Virus record (IMG/VR): IMGVR_UViG_3300005617_000715
Location: 1-21,700 of that record
Source of the DNA: a virus
Strand: one strand, 5' to 3'
DNA length: 21,700 bases
Part shown: piece by piece, positions 7,593-14,435 of the stretch
Position numbering within the stretch: position 1 is the stretch's first letter
How the letters are laid out: every line of letters starts with the position of its first letter
Position numbers and translations under genes: made by a program
Notes under the pieces: model-generated
Database searches by the model: none
Told to the model about the DNA's origin: nothing
Seen by the model: the letters and a program-made list of their open reading frames with translations, nothing else

Positions 7593-9346
7593 ACCGTTTC
7601 CGCTTCGCGTAGACGCAGCCACTCCTCTGGCGTCGGGGCTGGATCGTAGAATGTATACCCTTTGATCTTCTCCAGTTGTTGGAACACGCTGTTGCAGCCC
7701 CGGCGGAGGACAGGATGATGCCGGTCACGAAACCAAGTGATATGCGCCCGGTTATCAGGCCCAATCTTTTTACGCAGGAAGCGTCCGACGACCTGATTGG
7801 CGACTTCCCAATCTGAAATATAATCAGCAATAATACCGGCCTGAATCTCATTGATCGAGACGCCTTCCTTCACCAGCGGCGTGATGAGAACCGAGCCCGG
7901 TGTGCTGCGGAACCATTCAAACTTCTCGTCACGCACGGCACCGCTATCCTGACCAAACAGAATGCCTACGAGCTTGGGATCGATGACCGCTTTGATGAGC
8001 GCTTCGAGGATGTAAATGTGCAGCGTGCGAGTGCAGACAATGAGCGTCGGCAGATTCTGATCTGAATACGTTTTGGCCCACTTCACGATCAGGTCGTTGC
8101 GCGGCTTGAACTGGATGATGCAACGGTCGTACATGCGATCCAGCAGGCACCAGCGTGATTCCACTTCGTGCTCTTCGTCACTGCCTTCGAGTTGTATACG
8201 GTGCAGCCCTTGAATAGTGATCGGTTCCTCAGCGGTGATCCAACTGCCGTCTTCAGCGCGGTCGGCGGTCTTCACCTTCTTCATCTTGTACTCGCCTTTT
8301 TCGTTAGTGTCGTATACAGGGCCGATATATTTGGCCTTCTCCCATTTGCCGTCGAGGAGCACAAACGCTTTGCTCTGGGACACCGGCGAGTAGCTCACGT
8401 CCCGCAGCTTGTTGTTCCACTCCGGGATGTCGACAATATAAATGTGGGGCTTGGCCAGACGCCCGACGGCCATAAGCGGGGCCGCTGTCACTTCATTCAG
8501 GATCGGGCCGAAGTGACCAAGGATGGCATTGTGGCGGCTCGTGTGATCCTCCTTCATGGTGTCCGAGGCACCCAACCGGAAAAACGCCGGTACTTCCACG
8601 ATGATCTTCTGGGAACTGTTCGAATGGCAGTGATGCACTTCGTCGTACAGGAGCCCAATGAAACGCTGGAACCACTTCTTGCCCTTCAGGACGTGAAAAT
8701 GCTTGTTGAGCATGGCCACCGTGCAGATGACCATGTCCTTGGCGTTTAGCTGCTTCATCCCGCCGCCGAACTGACCAATGTCCCAGCCGGGCAGGAACTT
8801 CCTCATTTCCTTTGTGACCTGTCGCACGAGGCGCTCGGTCGGCGTCATGTAGAGGAAGCAGGCGTCAGGGAATCGGCTTTTGATGAGCGCCGCTGCGCCC
8901 GCGTAGGTGGCGGTTTTGCCCGCGCCCACGGTTGCCCGGCAAACGCCGATCCCAGACACCAGCCAGCGGTGGATGGACGTACGCTGGTAATCGTCCAAGG
9001 TGAAGTCGCCCGCGATCAAATCGGGCATTACATCATCGAGCTTGAGATCAGAAAACGGTGAAGCCAGCAGTTTGTCCGTGTTGACCTTGAAAGCGTAGGT
9101 GCTGCACAGGGCGAGCAGTTCTATTTTGCGCCCACGAAGAATGCGCCCGGCAGTAGCGGAGAGCTTCTGAAACGGTCTGGCGTAACCGTCCCAACCTTCC
9201 TTACCTTGGGTAACCCGGAAGCGCTCGTACAGCGGCGAGTAAAAGTAGCCCTCGGGACGGAACTTGAAATCATCGACGAGTTGGTCGATTTCGTCTGCGT
9301 CACCCGTTACAACCAAGTGCGTCGCGTTCTCGTACACCGTTATCAT
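7589..9346 (-). CDS. uvsW: UvsW-like superfamily 2 DNA helicase
   Basis: The protein has 585 residues, slightly longer than T4 UvsW. The N-terminal 70 residues (FKFRPEGYFYSPLYERFRV ... GWDGYARPF) resemble the substrate-recognition domain before the UvsW motor. Helicase motifs are in order: FTLDDYQRTSI (115), Walker A ATVGAGKT (138-145), DEVHH (235-239, a DEAH-type motif II), LGASDT (258-263, motif III), TLIVCTRTLH (434, start of RecA domain 2), LITPLVKEGVSINE (487, motif V region) and QVVGRFLRK (518-526, motif VI). T4 UvsW unwinds branched DNA and R-loops and helps switch from origin-dependent to recombination-dependent replication. Residues about 330-390 are an insert between the two RecA folds. 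ACAGG lies just before the ATG at 9346. It is the last gene of the operon. Confidence 0.9.
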   Translation of the reverse strand: MITVYENATHLVVTGDADEIDQLVDDFKFRPEGYFYSPLYERFRVTQGKEGWDGYARPFQKLSATAGRILRGRKIELLALCSTYAFKVNTDKLLASPFSDLKLDDVMPDLIAGDFTLDDYQRTSIHRWLVSGIGVCRATVGAGKTATYAGAAALIKSRFPDACFLYMTPTERLVRQVTKEMRKFLPGWDIGQFGGGMKQLNAKDMVICTVAMLNKHFHVLKGKKWFQRFIGLLYDEVHHCHSNSSQKIIVEVPAFFRLGASDTMKEDHTSRHNAILGHFGPILNEVTAAPLMAVGRLAKPHIYIVDIPEWNNKLRDVSYSPVSQSKAFVLLDGKWEKAKYIGPVYDTNEKGEYKMKKVKTADRAEDGSWITAEEPITIQGLHRIQLEGSDEEHEVESRWCLLDRMYDRCIIQFKPRNDLIVKWAKTYSDQNLPTLIVCTRTLHIYILEALIKAVIDPKLVGILFGQDSGAVRDEKFEWFRSTPGSVLITPLVKEGVSINEIQAGIIADYISDWEVANQVVGRFLRKKIGPDNRAHITWFRDRHHPVLRRGCNSVFQQLEKIKGYTFYDPAPTPEEWLRLREAETV

Positions 9347-9563
9347 GCGCCTGTAAGAACAGACGCTCTGGCGGTGTGTGCTCCAACTTTTCGATCTCTT
9401 TATTCACATGCTGAAGGCTCTGCTTCGTTTTGCCGATGCTTTCCGGGAGTTCCCGGATGGTGTAGGCGCGAAGCTCGTCGTAAAGCTGGTAACGACGATT
9501 GGTCAGGCTGAACAGCCTCTTCAGCCATTCACGGTTTGGCGGTGTGTTGATTGGTCTTCTCAC
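9300..9563 (-). CDS. Small hypothetical protein, 87 aa, probable coiled coil
   Basis: I do not recognise this. From GTG 9563 the product is charged and helical (residues 15-70; TIRELPESIGKTKQSLQHVN, then KEIEKLEHTPPERL), with heptad-like spacing around 40-62, so it may dimerise. It overlaps the GNAT gene upstream by 35 bases and the helicase gene downstream by 47 bases, which is more than the usual few bases in this operon. The start may therefore lie further in, although no ATG is available. No ribosome-binding site is visible at 9563. That it is translated is likely but not certain. Confidence 0.5.
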   Translation of the reverse strand: MRRPINTPPNREWLKRLFSLTNRRYQLYDELRAYTIRELPESIGKTKQSLQHVNKEIEKLEHTPPERLFLQAHDNGVRERDALGCNG

Positions 9564-9930
9564 GTTTAGGCGGGCGATTCATTTGCGGGGTTGTCGTTTC
9601 CTTGATAAATCCATACCGGGCATACCACTTGATCAACTGGGGCTGGCGCATCCCACTACCTCGGGTGGGCACGGCGTTCAGGCTGAGAGTGACGCCATGG
9701 TCGTCGGCTGCTTTCAGCACCACCTTCATGGCGGCACGCGCATGGCCTTTCTCCCTTTCAGCCCGAGGAGTGACGATCAGCGCCAAATGCCACTTGTTGT
9801 CGAAGGGTTTAAGTTCTACGAGCACGCCGCGTTCCGTGACAAAGACGTAGCCACCGATGCACGTCCACCCGGCGGATTTTGTGAACTCAAAGATGGCAGC
9901 GTGATGTTGCGGAGCATCAGTCAACGGCAT
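9529..9930 (-). CDS. GNAT-family N-acetyltransferase
   Basis: From ATG 9930 the product has 133 residues. The central part has the GNAT pattern: strand LALIVTPRA (49-57), acetyl-CoA loop EREKGHARAAM (58-68) with helix KVVLKAADDHG, strand VTLSLNAVP (80-88), and helix-turn PQLIKWYARYGFIKE (97-111), the standard C-terminal 'Y..~GF' signature. GNAT enzymes move an acetyl group from acetyl-CoA to an amine; the acceptor here is unknown (protein, polyamine, nucleotide or antibiotic). The start is well supported: AGGAGAGG (9937-9944 complement) stands seven bases before the ATG. A TTG at 9954 would include that site in the coding region and is rejected. The Lys/Arg/Pro-rich tail (112-133) overlaps the next gene. 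Confidence 0.8.
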   Translation of the reverse strand: MPLTDAPQHHAAIFEFTKSAGWTCIGGYVFVTERGVLVELKPFDNKWHLALIVTPRAEREKGHARAAMKVVLKAADDHGVTLSLNAVPTRGSGMRQPQLIKWYARYGFIKETTTPQMNRPPKREKTNQHTAKP

Positions 9931-10414
9931 GTGGTTCCTCTCCTGTTTTTTCAACCATCAAGGAGCGCATAACGGGAATGGAGACGCGCCCGGTAAGAGA
10001 CGCCAGTTCCACGCCTTCAGTGCGCCCCATGGCGCGCTCCGTTTCAACGAGGCTTACCAGCTTAAAGCAGGCGGGAGCTTTTACCCAGCCTCCGTTTGTG
10101 GAATAACCACCACTGGGCCAACTTGTCCAATAGGCTTTGGAGTTCCATAGGTGTATACGGAACGTGGTAAATTCAGTGGTACCACGCCATTGGTCTTCGG
10201 CAGCCTTCAAAACATTGGGGGGCGTATTCTTCGGCCATCGCGGAGTCTTTTCTGGGCGCTTTGCTCTCATGCCATCGATCTCACGCTCCAAGGCTTCGAT
10301 CTGGGGTTTGCGTGTCTCCAGCACTTTACGGGCGGCTTCCAGCACTTCTGGTGCTGTCTGCACGCTTTTCAAGATTGCCAGTTCGTGCTTCAGTTGGCTC
10401 AAACTTTTACCCAT
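9917..10414 (-). CDS. Hypothetical protein, 165 aa, N-terminal coiled coil
   Basis: I do not recognise this. Residues 1-50 are helical and charged (LKHELAILKSVQTAPEVLEA, then ETRKPQIEALEREIDGMRAK) and probably form a coiled coil. A basic Pro-rich linker follows (RPEKTPRWPKNTPPNV). The rest is rich in Trp and Gly (HLWNSKAYWTSWPSGG ... GGWVKAPACFKLVSLVETE), suggesting a compact beta domain that might bind sugar or nucleic acid, which is only a guess. The start at ATG 10414 is preceded by AAAAAACAGG, a leader shared with two neighbouring genes. Its last codons encode the AGGAGAGG used by the GNAT gene. Confidence 0.7.
   Translation of the reverse strand: MGKSLSQLKHELAILKSVQTAPEVLEAARKVLETRKPQIEALEREIDGMRAKRPEKTPRWPKNTPPNVLKAAEDQWRGTTEFTTFRIHLWNSKAYWTSWPSGGYSTNGGWVKAPACFKLVSLVETERAMGRTEGVELASLTGRVSIPVMRSLMVEKTGEEPHAVD
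9937..9956 (-). promoter_or_regulatory. Shared ribosome-binding leader before the GNAT gene
   Basis: Minus strand 9956-9940 reads GGTTGAAAAAACAGGAG, nearly the same as GGTTGAACAAAAACAGGAG at 10837-10819 before the next small gene. A shorter AAAAAACAGG lies at 10433-10424 before the third. Each is embedded in the last codons of the preceding gene and carries the Shine-Dalgarno core AGG(AG). Confidence 0.65.
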
Positions 10415-10417
10415 AAA

Positions 10418-10810
10418 TCACAACCTGTTTTTTAGTATGGTGTGCGCGCTGAATGCCCAGAGGCCAGACCTCTGACTTTTGGCTACTGCTTGGCACCACC
10501 AGTTGTCTTCCAGCGTCTCGTGCTTGCGTACCACGACTTGTTTAACATCCTGAAAGAACTTCATTCCCGGCACCACCACGCTGTTGCAGCGGACAACCGG
10601 AAAGCTCCAGCCTCGGGCCGGATTCTCATTCCAGCCGACGGCGTAGCCGTTTTCCAGCTTCCACCATCGAAAGACATTCTTCTGTGGGCCGGGCCAGCGA
10701 TCAACGTCGGATTCGTGCATGGACACGACCCGTACGTCACGCATTGTATACGCTTTGGTATCGCGGTACTCGATGTGGAATTCACGCGGGGCTGCTTCAC
10801 CGAGATTCAT
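10418..10810 (-). CDS. Hypothetical protein, 130 aa
   Basis: I do not recognise this. The product starts MNLGEAAPREFHIEYRDTKA and is beta-rich and aromatic (VFRWWKLENGYAVGWNENPA, then RGWSFPVVRCNSVVVPGM), with no membrane helix. The ATG at 10810 overlaps the upstream stop as ATGA and is preceded by AGGAG eight bases away, a good ribosome-binding site. Two of the 24 GTATAC sites lie at this junction or inside (10843, 10746). The gene is one of four small unknowns between the 279-aa gene and the helicase that appear to be expressed together. Confidence 0.7.
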   Translation of the reverse strand: MNLGEAAPREFHIEYRDTKAYTMRDVRVVSMHESDVDRWPGPQKNVFRWWKLENGYAVGWNENPARGWSFPVVRCNSVVVPGMKFFQDVKQVVVRKHETLEDNWWCQAVAKSQRSGLWAFSAHTILKNRL

Positions 10811-11055
10811 AACACAGGCTCCTGTTTTTGTTCAACCAATTTGTATACTTCGTCCGAACCACCAGTTTCGCGAAAGAAACTTCCCTTCATGTCGACTTCG
10901 ATCAAGTTGTCGTCGATCATTTTTTCGATGGTTGACTTGCGCACGCTCTCAGAGGAATCGCCGGTAACGAGGTACCCGGTATCCTGTGTGGAGTAGCGCC
11001 ACAACGTGGCACCCGCCTTCATCTTCGCGAGAATGTCCGCGTGGCGGCGTGTCAT
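10807..11055 (-). CDS. Small hypothetical protein with winged-helix-like sequence, 82 aa
   Basis: From ATG 11055 the product is MTRRHADILAKMKAGATLWR ..., then SESVRKSTIEKMIDDNLIEV and a basic hairpin (DMKGSFFRETGG). The pattern (helix, 'VRKSTIEKMIDDNLIE' recognition-type helix, short wing) resembles winged-helix folds seen in small phage regulators, at modest confidence. I chose 11055 because GGAGAAG stands just upstream and the ATG overlaps the stop of the preceding gene (ATGA). An in-frame extension to 11226 would run through the upstream coding region and reads as arbitrary sequence. The last codons (LVEQKQEPVL) contain the ribosome-binding site for the next gene. Confidence 0.7.
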   Translation of the reverse strand: MTRRHADILAKMKAGATLWRYSTQDTGYLVTGDSSESVRKSTIEKMIDDNLIEVDMKGSFFRETGGSDEVYKLVEQKQEPVL

Positions 11056-11891
11056 GGCTTCTCCGGGCTGACAGTGAATACTTGGGCGTAGGGCATCACC
11101 TTTATCGTCCATTGATTGCCTGCCTGCTGCTTGGCCGCTTCCAGTTCCGAGTCCACGTCCTTTTTGTGCACGACCTTTACCGACATAGGGCTGACAATGT
11201 CCCGCCAGCCTGCGTGTCGCGTCCACTGAAACACCCGGTTTTGTTCAGGCCATGCCGCCATGATGACACGGTAATTTTCCGTTCCCACAAATTCATTCAC
11301 GAGGGCCGCCAGTCGCTTCACCTGATCGACAGTGAGTGGAAGCTGTTCCAGCCCGATGCCAACATCGTGAAACCGCACATGGTACTTCCCAGCATTTGGG
11401 CCCGAGGTCATGTCGATGCGGCATTCCATTCCCGGAGGTTCGATCATACCATTAAGCTGCTCGGCGCGCACAGCCTCCCACTTGGCCTCGTTCGCTTTCG
11501 AAATCTTGCGCGTCTCCTCGGTCTGAAAGATCAATTCCTCCAGTTCGACGAGGTAGGTTTTAATTTTGGCGTAAGTGGCTTTATTGATGTTAGTATACAC
11601 GCGATCACGCGCACCGCGCCCGCCGCTCTTCGGAAGCATTATGCTCACACCAGTTGGCTCTGTGCCGTAGCGCAGGTACTTGCACTGAATGTTTATATGC
11701 GGGTGAAATTCCCGGTCATTCATCCGACGACTGGTCAATACCAAGATATACTTCGGAGAAGTGCCGGTAGTCCGGTCGATGATCTCCATGTCGTAGTGAG
11801 TGCCCTTAAGCAAAGCGCTAATTTCAGATCGGACGGAAATCATTTCCGCTCTGATCTGATCGAGAGAAGGTTTGGCGGCTGTCGTTGTCAT
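11052..11891 (-). CDS. Hypothetical protein, 279 aa
   Basis: I do not recognise this. From ATG 11891 the product starts MTTTAAKPSLDQIRAEMISV, a helical N-terminus. A beta-rich section follows (HYDMEIIDRTTGTSPKYILV), then a long helix (YAKIKTYLVELEELIFQTEE, about 120-165) and a C-terminal alpha/beta part. No catalytic motif is clear. ATG 11891 is preferred; GTG 11918 is in frame but would take the start into the probable promoter. The neighbouring upstream gene ends at 11936, leaving a 44-bp gap, one of the larger gaps in the operon, with a candidate promoter. The downstream gene overlaps as ATGA. Confidence 0.7.
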   Translation of the reverse strand: MTTTAAKPSLDQIRAEMISVRSEISALLKGTHYDMEIIDRTTGTSPKYILVLTSRRMNDREFHPHINIQCKYLRYGTEPTGVSIMLPKSGGRGARDRVYTNINKATYAKIKTYLVELEELIFQTEETRKISKANEAKWEAVRAEQLNGMIEPPGMECRIDMTSGPNAGKYHVRFHDVGIGLEQLPLTVDQVKRLAALVNEFVGTENYRVIMAAWPEQNRVFQWTRHAGWRDIVSPMSVKVVHKKDVDSELEAAKQQAGNQWTIKVMPYAQVFTVSPEKP

Positions 11892-11899
11892 GGCGGTAA

Positions 11900-11926
11900 C
11901 GTATACAGCCGTCACCAAACTGTCAA
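11900..11926 (-). promoter_or_regulatory. Candidate promoter upstream of the 279-aa gene
   Basis: On the minus strand a perfect TTGACA (11926-11921) is followed after 15 bases by TATACG (11905-11900), inside a GTATAC palindrome. The spacer is shorter than the usual 17 bases, so strength is doubtful. The position, in the gap between the glycosyltransferase stop and the next ATG, is suitable for an internal operon promoter. Confidence 0.3.
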
Positions 11927-11935
11927 CAACAAAAT

Positions 11936-13153
11936 TTAACGCCTCATCTTCTTCACGGCCTCAATGACTTCGTCAGGTGAAATGCCTTCGATGACATCGC
12001 AGGTCTTACGCTCCGAGGGACGCGGAGGGCAGTATTTCGGGAAGCTGGCCGAGTATACAAAACAGGGTGAGTGCGGGCAAAATTCCCGATGATAAATCGG
12101 AAAGTGGTTGACGTAATACTTCGTGCGCCGCTCAGGTGATACCGGCCCCCAGAGACCAACACAGGGAGTGCCGAAAGAACCAGCGATATGCGCCATCATA
12201 CTGTCCGGGCTGACAACGATGTTCACCTTCTCCGTCAAAGCCCAAAGCTCACGCAGATTCGGCGCGCAGAAGGCTTCGATGTTCGGCGCGATGTATTTGT
12301 GACCTTTGCAGTCTGGGCACTGTTTCGCTTCGCTCTGAGCCTTTGCTTCTGGCGCTGCGATATTGCCGGTACCGTTGCAGGTTTTACAGTTCAACGTTTC
12401 CGGGTAAGTTTTCGGAACGAACTCATCGTACAGGCACAGCCAGTGAATATCCGGCGTCGCTTCGGCCAGCTTTGAGATCAGAAAAGCGCTGTTGCTCGGC
12501 GTCATGCAGCGGATATGGTTGGCACTGGCCAACTGGTACAATCCGATCTTCTTGCCGGAATTGAGGAAGCCTTGCAGGGTGCCCAGTTCGCCGAAGGTAA
12601 AGTTAGGCCGAACCACTTTGTCGCGGTCAGCGATGGTGGTTGGATTGATGCCCATCCGATTTAGCATGACATCCACAGGATGTCCCTGATCCTGATGCTC
12701 ATCGAGATTGACCACGGCTTCAAACAGGCAGCAGTGGTCAAACATTTTCACCTGCTCCCAAAGGATGGGAATCGTCTGAACGGTTTTCACCCATGGAAAA
12801 TTCCACCAGCACATGTTGTTGCCGGGATCGGTCAGCACGTGCACATCGAGGCCATACCCAGCAAGTATACGCGCCACGGGCCATGTCATGATCTGATCGC
12901 CGTAGCCGCCGGAGCCGTTGTACAGTAAAACGCGCTCACCTTTCTTCGTGGCGCGGATATTGAAATTCGGAAGACGCATCTCCGCTTTGGAGAGCTTGTA
13001 ATACTTGCGCTGGACGTTTTCGTCCTTCAGGAGACGATCAATCTGGGCGTTGGCGAGAAGGTATTCGCGACCGGCTTCAAACGTAACGGTTATGGCACCG
13101 GCGCTTTTGCGAAAGGCAATGGTGATAGGTTCACCGAAAGTGATCAAATTCAT
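11936..13153 (-). CDS. GT9/heptosyltransferase-like glycosyltransferase with embedded zinc ribbon
   Basis: The protein has 405 residues. Residues 73-108 (ERVLLYNGSGGYGDQIMTWP, then ARILAGYGLDVHVLTDP) are the first Rossmann motif of a GT-B fold, and residues 312-345 (VVSPDSMMAHIAGSFGTPCV, then GLWGPVSPERR) are the GT9 donor-binding signature 'D(S/T)xxxHiAgs.g.P.vgLwGp'. GT9 enzymes transfer heptose or related sugars in LPS; in a phage the target could be DNA, virion protein or host surface. Residues 256-284 hold C256-x2-C-x-G-x-G and C279-PDC-x-G, a DnaJ-type zinc ribbon, inserted between the acceptor and donor domains. A second Cys cluster (C359, C364, C375, C385) follows the C-terminal region. 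The first 70 residues are extra. No ribosome-binding site is visible. Confidence 0.8.
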   Translation of the reverse strand: MNLITFGEPITIAFRKSAGAITVTFEAGREYLLANAQIDRLLKDENVQRKYYKLSKAEMRLPNFNIRATKKGERVLLYNGSGGYGDQIMTWPVARILAGYGLDVHVLTDPGNNMCWWNFPWVKTVQTIPILWEQVKMFDHCCLFEAVVNLDEHQDQGHPVDVMLNRMGINPTTIADRDKVVRPNFTFGELGTLQGFLNSGKKIGLYQLASANHIRCMTPSNSAFLISKLAEATPDIHWLCLYDEFVPKTYPETLNCKTCNGTGNIAAPEAKAQSEAKQCPDCKGHKYIAPNIEAFCAPNLRELWALTEKVNIVVSPDSMMAHIAGSFGTPCVGLWGPVSPERRTKYYVNHFPIYHREFCPHSPCFVYSASFPKYCPPRPSERKTCDVIEGISPDEVIEAVKKMRR

Positions 13154-13172
13154 GCTGCACTAAAGAACAGCA

Positions 13173-13844
13173 TCAAATTGGATTTCCTCTTCCGTCTTCA
13201 CTTCCAGTGACCCAGTCGTGCAACGTACGCCACAGCGGACTTCCGGCTTCTTCCTTCGCTTGTCTTTCACGATCTCGCTGAACCGAAGCAGCGGCTGCTG
13301 CGTACTCTTCTTCGCGTGTATGTGGCCAGTCGATACCCATTGGATCGACTGGCATTTCCGGCATCATGTTTGGGTTAATGGCGTCAGGCTGACCTTGAGG
13401 ACGTTCGCCGGGGAAAACCGCGTTGCAATTTAACGACACAGCTTTTACACATTGGTTGCCGTGCCCAATAAAAAACTCAGTCGACGGTTGCGCAGGCCAC
13501 GGGCGCAGGTACACCTTCATTTTACGAATTTTGCCCGCGTAGATCATTCCACACGCGATCTCGACCGTCTCCAATTCATGGAATATGTCCATGGCGCGCA
13601 CTTCGGCAAATACGCCGTTTCCGACCACGCACCATTCATCGGTGCAATCGGTTCTTAACATGGCGAGGCCAAGTTGAAGTGCCCGGTAAAAATGATTCTC
13701 TCTGTCATGCTCGACGGATACATCCCAAGTGATGAAGCCTTGTGGCTCTGAATTTTCGAGAATGCTAAGAATATGCTGGTGTCTGGCGGTCAAAGAGTGC
13801 AGCACCTGCTTACGGTCAGCGGAATCTGGATTAAAGTCGGCCAT
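13173..13844 (-). CDS. Hypothetical protein, 223 aa
   Basis: I do not recognise this. The product starts MADFNPDSADRKQVLHSLTA, with a helical N-terminus, a mixed core (FYRALQLGLAMLRTDCTDEW, then GVFAEVRAMDIFHELETVE) and a strand-rich part to about 145. A flexible Pro/Met segment follows (QGQPDAINPNMMPEMPVDP), then a charged helix (EEEYAAAAASVQRDRERQAK). 'QPDAINP' resembles the DPDAVNP module openings of the giant protein. Cysteines are scattered without a metal motif. The ATG at 13844 is 34 bp from the divergent plus-strand ATG at 13879. It is the first gene of the long minus-strand operon. No ribosome-binding site is visible. Confidence 0.75.
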   Translation of the reverse strand: MADFNPDSADRKQVLHSLTARHQHILSILENSEPQGFITWDVSVEHDRENHFYRALQLGLAMLRTDCTDEWCVVGNGVFAEVRAMDIFHELETVEIACGMIYAGKIRKMKVYLRPWPAQPSTEFFIGHGNQCVKAVSLNCNAVFPGERPQGQPDAINPNMMPEMPVDPMGIDWPHTREEEYAAAAASVQRDRERQAKEEAGSPLWRTLHDWVTGSEDGRGNPI

Positions 13845-13878
13845 CGTATTTAAGTAGAACGTATCGAAAAACTATTTT
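13845..13878. promoter_or_regulatory. Short divergent intergenic region
   Basis: Only 34 bp, AT-rich, separate the divergent starts at 13844 and 13879. ACGTAT or CGTAT occurs twice (13845 and about 13859) and TATTTT lies next to the plus-strand ATG. There is no room for two full non-overlapping promoters, so either they overlap or one lies in coding DNA. I cannot place a -35 and -10 pair with confidence. Confidence 0.35.
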
Positions 13879-14418
13879 ATGAACGCACCTGTTGCCCAGC
13901 CGCCCACCGCTGAACTTTCAAAGCCCGCTGAAAAGCCAATGGGCGGTGACCAGACGAGGACTGACGCCAACAACCTGCCTCCCGTAGGCGATATTAAACT
14001 CTCGAAGGTCAAGGGCACGTATAACACGTACAAACTGGAACTGTCCATGGGCCAAATCGAAGCGATCCGCAATGCTCTCGAAAAAGACCATGCTGACCCT
14101 ATTTCTGATGAGCTTTTGGCCATTTTCTCGTATTACGTCGAGAAAGTGCCGGGGCCGGGCGAAGAGGAGGAAGACCTCAAAGCACGCGAAGGACATCCCG
14201 GTGCAGCCGCCGATGAAGAAGGCGACTTTCCCATTCCCATGCCGCCGACGGAAGGAACCGAAGCTCCGGGCAATGAGCCGCCGTTACCGCCGGAAGGTGG
14301 AGCGGGTGCGCCACCCCCGGCTGGGCCACAGGCGGGCGGCGAAGAGCCGATGCCTGAGCCGGGCATGACCGAGGAGCCGAACCCCGACCAGCATCTTGCA
14401 GAACCTCCGGTTGAGTAA
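13879..14418 (+). CDS. Acidic Pro/Gly/Glu-rich hypothetical protein, 179 aa
   Basis: I do not recognise this. The first 35 residues are a disordered Pro/Ala-rich segment. Residues 36-90 form the only folded-looking part (VGDIKLSKVKGTYNTYKLEL, then GQIEAIRNALEKDHADPISD). Residues 90-179 are low-complexity, made of P, E, G and A, and strongly acidic. The composition suits a disordered linker, a scaffolding or chaperone tail, or a virion display element, with no decisive evidence. No strong ribosome-binding site precedes ATG 13879. It is the first of three plus-strand genes; the next starts 17 bp after its stop. Confidence 0.7.
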   Translation: MNAPVAQPPTAELSKPAEKPMGGDQTRTDANNLPPVGDIKLSKVKGTYNTYKLELSMGQIEAIRNALEKDHADPISDELLAIFSYYVEKVPGPGEEEEDLKAREGHPGAAADEEGDFPIPMPPTEGTEAPGNEPPLPPEGGAGAPPPAGPQAGGEEPMPEPGMTEEPNPDQHLAEPPVE

Positions 14419-14435
14419 CAGGTGTATACATCGGC

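Noticed and set aside
11056-11226. N-terminal extension of the 82-aa gene to 11226
   Set aside because: The extra sequence is read in a second frame of the preceding gene and looks random, while ATG 11055 has a good ribosome-binding site and an ATGA overlap.
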